This document shows positions 57,736 through 64,000 of a DNA stretch of 64,000 bases, one piece after another. The stretch spans positions 1-64,000 of the forward strand of contig CABPZE010000001.1 of NCBI GenBank assembly GCA_902461815.1. The letters run 5' to 3'. This DNA is from CAG-390 sp003523225 (GTDB taxonomy: Bacteria > Bacillota > Clostridia > Oscillospirales > CAG-272). The notes beneath the pieces are model-generated. The model saw only the letters and a list, made by a program, of their open reading frames with translations, was not told the DNA's origin and made no database searches. Both the position numbers and the translations under genes were made by a program. Position 1 is the stretch's first letter, and each line of letters starts with the position of its first letter.

Positions 57736-60192
57736 TTATTTCATACATATCAACAATTTTTCGCCGTCGGGTGAAGCGTATAGCGTCACCTGACTGCCTC
57801 GGGAAATTTTTCCTGACAGTATCGAACCTGCAATCAGCTCCTCAGCTTCCCGCTGAATGACGCGCCGCAGCGGACGTGCGCCAAGCGTAGGATCATAACC
57901 TCGGCGGCAAAGATAATCAATGGCGCTGTCCTCAAAAGACAGAGTAAATCCATTCTCTCCCACGCTGCACCGTCCGGCAAGCTCATAAAGCATTGTGCGG
58001 CATATTTGCCTTACGTCTTTATCTCCGAGGCGGTTGAATACAACGATCTCGTCTATGCGGTTAAGAAGCTCGGGTCGAAAGGTATCCTCAAGCGTGCGCT
58101 TTATTCGGGTGGCTTCTTCGCTGCTCTCAGAGCTTACGCCGCTGCTGGCTGAGCCGAAGCCTATCGTGTTTCCTTTATCCCGGTATCTTGCTCCGATATT
58201 TGATGTCAGGATCACTACTGTGTTGCGGAAATCAACGGTTCTTCCTTGGGAATCGGTAAGTCTTCCGTCTTCGAGTATCTGAAGCAGCAGATTGAAGATA
58301 TCGCTGTGGGCTTTTTCGACCTCATCAAACAGAAGCACGCAGTAGGGCATACGCCGTACACGTTCGGTCAGCTGTCCTCCCTCGTCGTAACCGACATAAC
58401 CCGGCGGCGAGCCGATAAGACGCGAAACACTGTGCTTTTCCATATATTCCGACATGTCAAATCGTACAAGAAAGCTCTGCGAACCGAAAAGCTCTGCGGC
58501 AAGTGCGCGGCAAAGCTCTGTTTTTCCGACCCCACTCGGACCGGCAAAAATAAAAGATCCTATCGGCCGGCGCGGGTCGGAGATGCCAAGCCTACCGCGG
58601 CGTATTGCTGCTGTAACGGCTTTTACTGCCTTGTTCTGACCTACCACGCGGGCTTCAAGCCGTGATTCAAGCTCGGCAAGCCGGCGGGATTCATCCTCGG
58701 TCACCGAGCTTACCGGAATGCCCGTCCAGCGCGTGACTATTTCGGCAATGTCCGAGGCATTGACCGCTTCTGTGCCGTCGGTCTGCTGTTTCATCGCCTC
58801 GGCGCAAAGCACCCGAAGCTCGTTTTCGGTATCGCGCAGTGCTGCGGCGCGCTCGAAATCCTGATTTCCTATGGCGTTTTCCTTTTCGCGTCTTACCTCT
58901 CTCAGCTGACGTTCGTAGCTGCGCATCGACCCCGGACGCGTGGAAAGTTTTATCCGTTTTCCTGCCGCAGCCTCATCAATAAGGTCTATTGCCTTGTCCG
59001 GGAGAAAGCGCCCGTTTATATAACGCGCCGAAAGCTCTACCGCCGCCTCAATTGCCTCGTCGGTTATTTTCAGCCCATGATGCTCTTCATATCCGGCGCG
59101 CAGACCGTCGAGAATGCGTTTTGTATCTTCAATCGAAGGTTCACCTATATTCACCGGCTGGAATCTGCGTTCAAGAGCGGAGTCCTTTTCAATATGCTTA
59201 CGGTATTCGCTGACTGTTGTAGCGCCGATTATCTGAAGCTCACCGCGAGCCAGCGCAGGCTTGATGATGTTTGCGGCGTCTACTGCTCCTTCGGCGGCTC
59301 CTGCGCCGATTATTGTGTGTATCTCGTCTATGAACAGGATTATCGAGCGACTTTTGGATATTTCCTCCATGACGCTTTTCATTCTGTCCTCAAATTCGCC
59401 TCGGTATTTTGCCCCGGCTATCATTGAGGGAAGGTCAAGAGTAACAAGCGTCCGTCCCGACAGCTGCTCCGGCACGTCTCCGTCGGCAATGAGCTTTGCA
59501 AGACCCTCAACCACAGCGGTCTTTCCGACGCCCGGCTCGCCTATGAGGCAGGGATTGTTTTTTTGCCTGCGGCAGAGTATCCCGATAACCCGCTCGGTTT
59601 CTTTTTCGCGTCCGATGGTGGGGTCAAGCCTGCCCGCAGCTGCCGCGGCGGTGAGGTCACGTCCGTATTTTGAAAGAGTGGGCGCTCCCTCGATACTTCC
59701 TCCGCGTTCACCTTTAGAGCCCGCCCCCTCGTGCAATCTTGCCGATATCCTGCCGGATACACTTTCAAGATAAGCGGTAATATCCGCACGTATGTCGGAG
59801 GCTGAAAGCCCCATGTTCTCCAGTATTCTGACGGCGGCACAGTCGCGTTCCTCGCAAAGCGCAAGAAGGATATGCTCGGTTCCTATGAAGCTCTGCATAT
59901 ATTTTGCCGCCACATGAGCCGACGCTTCTATTATCCGCCGCGTCCGCGGAGTCATATCGGAAGGAAGCACGGCGCTTGGCGCTCCGATTCCGGAGGCTTC
60001 GGCTGCCACGGCGAAAACGCGGTCGTAATCGGCGCCGCGCGCATAAAGCAGCCGGCTTGCCGCCGAATCGTCCTCGCCGAGCAGTCCGAGAAGCAGATGC
60101 TCCGAGCCGATATACGTGTGACCAAGCTCACGCGCGCATTCAAGCGCCCTGACGAGTGTATTCTGAGCTTTTTGTGTGAATTTGCTTTTCAT
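57736..60192 (-). CDS. clpC: ClpC-type AAA+ unfoldase
   Basis: The 818-residue protein has two N-terminal Clp repeats (SEHLLLGLL and TEHILLALC), AAA module 1 (GEPGVGKTAVVEGLA, FIDEIHTIIGAG), a UVR-like coiled linker (EKENAIGNQDFERAAALRDTE) and AAA module 2 (GPSGVGKTELCRALA, LFDEVEKAH). ClpC feeds substrates to ClpP with adaptors such as McsB. The usual ctsR-mcsA-mcsB partners are not adjacent. A ClpP-binding loop could not be assigned by eye. It lies downstream of the spore-wall-like operon on the same strand. Confidence 0.92.
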   Translation of the reverse strand: MKSKFTQKAQNTLVRALECARELGHTYIGSEHLLLGLLGEDDSAASRLLYARGADYDRVFAVAAEASGIGAPSAVLPSDMTPRTRRIIEASAHVAAKYMQSFIGTEHILLALCEERDCAAVRILENMGLSASDIRADITAYLESVSGRISARLHEGAGSKGERGGSIEGAPTLSKYGRDLTAAAAAGRLDPTIGREKETERVIGILCRRQKNNPCLIGEPGVGKTAVVEGLAKLIADGDVPEQLSGRTLVTLDLPSMIAGAKYRGEFEDRMKSVMEEISKSRSIILFIDEIHTIIGAGAAEGAVDAANIIKPALARGELQIIGATTVSEYRKHIEKDSALERRFQPVNIGEPSIEDTKRILDGLRAGYEEHHGLKITDEAIEAAVELSARYINGRFLPDKAIDLIDEAAAGKRIKLSTRPGSMRSYERQLREVRREKENAIGNQDFERAAALRDTENELRVLCAEAMKQQTDGTEAVNASDIAEIVTRWTGIPVSSVTEDESRRLAELESRLEARVVGQNKAVKAVTAAIRRGRLGISDPRRPIGSFIFAGPSGVGKTELCRALAAELFGSQSFLVRFDMSEYMEKHSVSRLIGSPPGYVGYDEGGQLTERVRRMPYCVLLFDEVEKAHSDIFNLLLQILEDGRLTDSQGRTVDFRNTVVILTSNIGARYRDKGNTIGFGSASSGVSSESSEEATRIKRTLEDTFRPELLNRIDEIVVFNRLGDKDVRQICRTMLYELAGRCSVGENGFTLSFEDSAIDYLCRRGYDPTLGARPLRRVIQREAEELIAGSILSGKISRGSQVTLYASPDGEKLLICMK

Positions 60193-60266
60193 AGGCTTTG
60201 GGCTCCTTATTTGTGTTATAAGGTTTTGTCTTTATTTTTGACTGCGCCGTCCGCCTTTATGCCGTA

Positions 60267-60797
60267 TTATGGTTCAATGTACAAAAGATAAAGACCGTAG
60301 GCGCGAGCCAAGGCGTTCCATGTGGATTTATCCATGTTTCCCGTAACCGGCAGAAGATTGCGGTATTGCAGGTCGCCAATCGCCTCAGAGGTCGCTTCAT
60401 CATACACTCCGCTTTCTATTACGTTGGCTGACATATCGTATATTGCGGATATTTCACGGAGCATAAGCTGTACAAGCCGTACTATCGGGGTGCTGTTGCC
60501 CGGTGTAAGAGTATATCCCTCCGGTGTTCCGGGGAATGGAGAGATGCTTTCGGGCAAAGAGTGTTCTTCAAGAGATGAGATATATGATTCGAAAAGCAGA
60601 TCAAAGGTGGTATCGTCGACTGTTCCGGTATCGGGAAGCCCTTCAAACTTCTGAAACGCTTTTATTGCCGCAGTAGTGTCTCCCCCCTCTACTCCGTCGA
60701 TGGGCGGCGCGGGGATCGCAGGTTCGAAATACGAAAGCTGGCGCAGATATCTTTGTATATTCCGCCTCGCCTCGCGTTCGGTCGGATGCTGATTCAT
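60267..60797 (-). CDS. Peptidoglycan-binding domain protein (two repeats)
   Basis: The 176-residue protein has two PG_binding_1-type repeats: DTTAAIKAFQKFEGLPDTGTVDDTTFDLL and DEATSEAIGDLQYRNLLPVTGNMDKSTWNAL. It has no signal peptide, so it may be made in the mother cell and reach the cortex or coat of the spore, as suggested for similar clostridial proteins. The start at 60797 has AAAGGA 12 bp upstream; an ATG at 60809 is too close to it. It is the third gene of a minus-strand operon. Confidence 0.75.
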   Translation of the reverse strand: MNQHPTEREARRNIQRYLRQLSYFEPAIPAPPIDGVEGGDTTAAIKAFQKFEGLPDTGTVDDTTFDLLFESYISSLEEHSLPESISPFPGTPEGYTLTPGNSTPIVRLVQLMLREISAIYDMSANVIESGVYDEATSEAIGDLQYRNLLPVTGNMDKSTWNALARAYGLYLLYIEP

Positions 60798-60912
60798 GTC
60801 GGTTATCATTCCTTTCTTGGGCTGTCTTGCAATCAGATATATTGAACGCATTCAGTTGAAGCCGTGTAGCTGATGCTTCATTGGGTTAAGTTTATAATTT
60901 TGGAGGCGCGTA

Positions 60913-62310
60913 TCACTGAATCGGATATCCGGGGTACTGTCCCTCACGCAGGTTATCACCGGCGCTTACGTCTTCAAAGACGCTGACTATTGTGTTCCAT
61001 GTCTCGGCGTTCACAACGCCTGTGACCGGCAGACCGGCAAATTCCTGGAATGAGCGCACAGCCTGCTCTGTAATGTTGCCGAAATATCCAGTCGGAGACA
61101 CCTCCGGCAGTTCGGTGATGGATTGCGATATTCGGGTAAGATAACGCTGGAGAAGAACAACTGTCTCTCCCTCCGAGCCGAGACGCAGCGGTACTCCCTG
61201 GAACGGTATTCCACTGCCTGCGACATATTCGATCGGAACGGTGCGTGCTATGCCGAGATAGGCGTTATAGATTTGCTGCCATGTGAACGGACCGACAATT
61301 CCGTCCGGGGTAAGTCCGAAGGTGTTCTGAACATCAATGACCGCCGCTTCCGTTTCCGGACCGAATATACCGTCAATTGCAATCGACGGTATGGTGTTGT
61401 AGTACTGAGAAAGAAAGTTGATATAATATTGAAGATTTCTTACCGACTGACCGGTTGCGCCAAGCTCAAGCACAAAGGGGAATTCCTGCGATATCTCAGA
61501 GAGTGAAAGCCCCTCGGAGTTCAGCTCATTCAGCCGTTTGACCGCGTTGTAGTAAAACAGGATCGCGTACCATGTCGCATTTCCGACTATACCGTCCGGC
61601 GTAAGCCCGACGATGCGCTGAAATTCCTTGACGGCTTCTTCGGTATCAGTTGAGAACAGACCGTCAGTGCGAATTATTTTGGGTATCGCCGGATAGTTCT
61701 GCGAGATGCGGTTCAGCCGTATCTGAACATTCCGCACATCGTTTCCGCCGCTGCCGAGACGAAGCGGAACTGCGGGAGCGGAGGGCGACACGTTTTCAAT
61801 CGGTACATTGGTGACGATATCTATATCGTCTCCGTAGTAGTATTGAAGTATCTCGTAAGGGGTAAGTCCCTCATTTGCAAGTGTTACAGTACCCCATTGG
61901 GAAAGCCCCGGGCAGGTCACTGTTGTTCCGTTGCAGTATTGGGTGAACAGCGGTTCAACGCTGCCCTGACGCACAACATAGCTGTTGAATATTTCGCCAA
62001 CTATTTCATTTACATTGCTGAAAATGTCGCGTCCCTCGACAAAGTACTGGTCGTATGCCGTGGAGTTGGTGATGTCAAAATCATATCCGCGTGAGCGGTA
62101 GTATTCGGTGTATATGCGGTTGAGGGCAAAGCTGATCTGCGCGTATATATTGGCGCGAAGCGCGTTTTCAGGCCATGAAGGATATATCTCGCTTGACGCT
62201 ACATTTGCTATGTAGTCCCAGAACGGAAGCGTCACATTGCGCGCCGGCTCGTTTGGTGCGCCGAGATGCACTGTTATGGTTTCCGGGATGACAGGTGTTA
62301 CGGTAGGCAT
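60913..62310 (-). CDS. SpoIID-like and peptidoglycan-binding repeat protein
   Basis: The 465-residue protein starts with a SpoIID/LytB-like domain (SSEIYPSWPENALRANIYAQISFALNRIY ... CPGLSQWGTVTLANEGLTPYEILQYYYG, about 35-165). SpoIID proteins cleave glycan strands during engulfment. Three peptidoglycan-binding repeats follow (about 180-260, 290-365 and 375-450), each with a PDGIVG or PVTGVV turn and TW. It lacks a signal peptide. With its neighbours it probably acts on the spore cortex or germ-cell wall. The gene lies 14 bp after the upstream gene. Confidence 0.82.
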   Translation of the reverse strand: MPTVTPVIPETITVHLGAPNEPARNVTLPFWDYIANVASSEIYPSWPENALRANIYAQISFALNRIYTEYYRSRGYDFDITNSTAYDQYFVEGRDIFSNVNEIVGEIFNSYVVRQGSVEPLFTQYCNGTTVTCPGLSQWGTVTLANEGLTPYEILQYYYGDDIDIVTNVPIENVSPSAPAVPLRLGSGGNDVRNVQIRLNRISQNYPAIPKIIRTDGLFSTDTEEAVKEFQRIVGLTPDGIVGNATWYAILFYYNAVKRLNELNSEGLSLSEISQEFPFVLELGATGQSVRNLQYYINFLSQYYNTIPSIAIDGIFGPETEAAVIDVQNTFGLTPDGIVGPFTWQQIYNAYLGIARTVPIEYVAGSGIPFQGVPLRLGSEGETVVLLQRYLTRISQSITELPEVSPTGYFGNITEQAVRSFQEFAGLPVTGVVNAETWNTIVSVFEDVSAGDNLREGQYPGYPIQ

Positions 62311-62324
62311 GAATTACCTCCAAG

Positions 62325-62852
62325 TTACAGCCCCGGATTCTGAGAGCCCGGGAAAATTATTGTGCTGTCGGGGCGGCGTGAATCGGAATACCCGTTTTCG
62401 GGCAGCGGGATCATTGCTACGCTTTGAACTGAGGTGATCCCGTCGAAGATCGGAACGCTTTCATAAACCGGGGTGTAATATCCGGCAAGCGTGACGTCTA
62501 TCCCATATGAGGCAAAAGGCTTTACATTGCCGGGAGTCTGCGCCAGCTCACGCGGGGGAGCCGGAAGAGTAATTACCGGAGTAAGCCCGCTGCGGTCGGT
62601 GAGCAGAGAAGCCACGATACCTCCTCCGGCTTCAGGGGTATCGCGGATAATTACCGCCGCTCCCTCAAGCGGGATCGCACCGTCGGCGGTGAATACACGA
62701 ACTGCAAGGCGTCCCTCGCCGCTCATGTCCTCGGATTCTGTCATCTGCTGCACAGGTTCTTTTCCGGAGTCCGTTTCACGCGGCGGATCCGTCTGAGCGT
62801 TCGCGGAAGGGGGCAACGGCTGAACTCCTTCTGGATTTATGTTTTCATTCAT
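62325..62852 (-). CDS. Protein with carboxypeptidase-regulatory-like domain
   Basis: The 175-residue protein has a polar N-terminus and a beta-sandwich-like central domain (GRLAVRVFTADGAIPLEGAAVIIRD ... GIVASLLTDRSGLTPVITLPAP ... YGIDVTLAGYYTPVYESVPIF), resembling CarboxypepD-regulatory domains. These usually bind carbohydrate or protein outside the cell. The start at 62852 follows GGAGG 7 bp upstream. It is the first gene of the operon with the two peptidoglycan-binding proteins. The 323 bp between it and 63176 hold only promoter signals. Confidence 0.7.
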   Translation of the reverse strand: MNENINPEGVQPLPPSANAQTDPPRETDSGKEPVQQMTESEDMSGEGRLAVRVFTADGAIPLEGAAVIIRDTPEAGGGIVASLLTDRSGLTPVITLPAPPRELAQTPGNVKPFASYGIDVTLAGYYTPVYESVPIFDGITSVQSVAMIPLPENGYSDSRRPDSTIIFPGSQNPGL

Positions 62853-63029
62853 AAACAAACCTCCGTTCGGCTTTATGCAATATGCGGTGAAAGCCATGAA
62901 AAATCTCTCTGTTAAAGATTATGCGACAGAGCAAAAATGGTTACGGAGCGTAAAGTGACATCTTTGAAGCCCGTAAAAATGTTTTTTAGTCGAAACAGTC
63001 AAAATATACGGAAAAAATGTTTTTTGTTC

Positions 63030-63058
63030 TTGTACTTGAGGGAGGTTTGTGATATACT
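63030..63058 (+). promoter_or_regulatory. Possible promoter of the hydrolase gene
   Basis: TTGTAC (63030-63035) and TATACT (63053-63058) with a 17-bp spacer, about 118 bp before the ATG. Confidence 0.45.
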
Positions 63059-63175
63059 TGTCTTACATTATACCGAACAGCAAAAGTTTTTGAGATATCT
63101 TACGGTGATCAATCATACCGCCAAGGACAATAAATCGGGAATAAAAGTATTGGTATAATTACGGCAGGAGCAAAA

Positions 63176-64000
63176 ATGATTTTCGAAAAGCAAATTGTAA
63201 AGCAGTACAAAAGGATGATGTGCTCGCGTTGCGACGACACCGGCAGAGCGTTTTATTTTTCTGCCGACGATTTTCCGGGATTACATAAAGAGGAGTACTG
63301 TTTTACTGCTTCTGCGGGTCACATGATGAAGGGGTATCTTTATCATTATGACAATGCAATACACGGAAGACTTGTTATCTTCGATCACGGCTTTGGCGGA
63401 GGACACCGGTCATATATGAAGGAGATCGAGTTGCTGTGCAGAGAGGGATATCTCGTGCTTGCCTATGACCACACCGGTTGCATGGAGTCGGGCGGGGAAA
63501 CGCCCAACGGTCTGGCGCAGTCACTTTGCGATCTCAATGACTGTATCAACAGCGTAAAAAAGGACAGCGAACTGTCCGGATCGGATATTTCGGTTGTCGG
63601 TCACAGCTGGGGCGGCTATTCCTGCCTGAACATTGCGGCGCTTCATCCGGATATCTCGCATATTGTCGTGATGTGCGGCTTTGTTTCTGTTGAATTGCTT
63701 GTAAATTCGTTTTTTGCAGGTCCTATGAAGGTCTACCGCAGGGCGATCATGCAGCTGGAACGTGAGATGAATCCGGATTTTGTCGGGTACGACGCCGTAA
63801 AAACTCTTTCCGGAACAGACGCAAAGGTGCTTCTTATTTATTCCGATAACGATAAGCTGTGCAGCATGGATCCGCATTACACCGTTTTGAGATCCGGCTT
63901 GTCCCAAAAGAAGAATATTCATTTCCTGTTGGAAAGCGGAAAAGGTCATAACCCCAACTATACCGCCGATGCTGTGAAGTATCTGGGTGAATATGCCGCT
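63176..64000 (+). CDS. Alpha/beta hydrolase, cut by the window end
   Basis: The frame is open for 275 residues to the window edge. It starts after GCAGGAG. The alpha/beta hydrolase fold is shown by LVIFDHGFGGGHRSYMKEIELL (oxyanion region), VLAYDHTGCMESGG, the nucleophile elbow VVGHSWGGYSC, and the late strand VLLIYSDNDKLC with an acidic residue plus GKGHNPNY with the catalytic His. It may be an esterase or peptidase acting on small molecules. The end is not seen. Confidence 0.8.
   Translation, partial: MIFEKQIVKQYKRMMCSRCDDTGRAFYFSADDFPGLHKEEYCFTASAGHMMKGYLYHYDNAIHGRLVIFDHGFGGGHRSYMKEIELLCREGYLVLAYDHTGCMESGGETPNGLAQSLCDLNDCINSVKKDSELSGSDISVVGHSWGGYSCLNIAALHPDISHIVVMCGFVSVELLVNSFFAGPMKVYRRAIMQLEREMNPDFVGYDAVKTLSGTDAKVLLIYSDNDKLCSMDPHYTVLRSGLSQKKNIHFLLESGKGHNPNYTADAVKYLGEYAA

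Overview
The window looks like chromosome of an endospore-forming Gram-positive bacterium of the class Clostridia, probably an uncultured gut or rumen lineage. The evidence is AGGAGG-type ribosome sites, consensus sigma-A promoters, spore genes (cotJABC, spoVAC, SpoIID/peptidoglycan-binding proteins), the Firmicutes gene order yggS-sepF-yggT-ileS-lspA-rluD, a ClpC unfoldase and lipoproteins with T/E/A-rich linkers. No rRNA, tRNA or CRISPR array was recognised.

Central observation: the spore-coat manganese catalase gene cotJC is split in two. Its first 29 codons follow cotJA and cotJB at about 8.1 kb. The remaining 177 codons lie at 39.5-40.05 kb, in the same orientation and order. Both breakpoints carry the identical 11-bp sequence GGAGGTCCGGA (8190-8200 and 39520-39530). 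Recombination between them would remove 31,330 bp and rebuild an in-frame 206-residue CotJC. A large serine recombinase gene ends 22 bp before the right copy, and the predicted circle junction has inverted arms centred exactly on a GG dinucleotide. This is the architecture of the skin element in sigK, here in a coat gene. Unlike a prophage, the interval is filled with apparently ordinary chromosomal genes, including metG.

Layout. 0-1.7 kb: an internally deleted IS21-family element next to a truncated MATE transporter gene. 1.9-7.2 kb: a transglutaminase-like lipoprotein, purB, a MazG-like protein, a membrane protein and an FAD oxidoreductase. 7.4-8.2 kb: cotJA, cotJB and the 5' part of cotJC. 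8.2-39.5 kb (inside the split gene): acetyltransferase and kinase; ECF sigma factor with putative anti-sigma and lipoprotein; MBOAT/DHHW polysaccharide O-acetylation pair; YgjP-like metallopeptidase; a complete branched-chain amino acid ABC transporter (livKHMGF); glycosyltransferase; iscU-nifS; spoVAC; SIMPL protein; sugar isomerase-like protein and nagA; metG-tatD; EF-G-like GTPase; cation/proton antiporter; secreted barnase-like RNase; serine recombinase. 39.5-40.05 kb: the 3' part of cotJC.

40.1-64 kb is conserved chromosome on the minus strand: HAD phosphatase, rluD-type gene, lspA, ileS, a coiled-coil protein in the usual divIVA position, yggT, sepF, yggS, an HlyD-like protein, miaA, a tandem Nudix protein, a DinJ/YafQ toxin-antitoxin pair, queA, gdhA, clpC and a three-gene spore-wall-like operon. 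dapA and a truncated alpha/beta hydrolase gene run on the plus strand. A family of related hairpin terminators (arms GGGGTGT or GGGCTGT) occurs both inside and outside the split-gene interval, which suggests the interval is native DNA rather than imported phage DNA.
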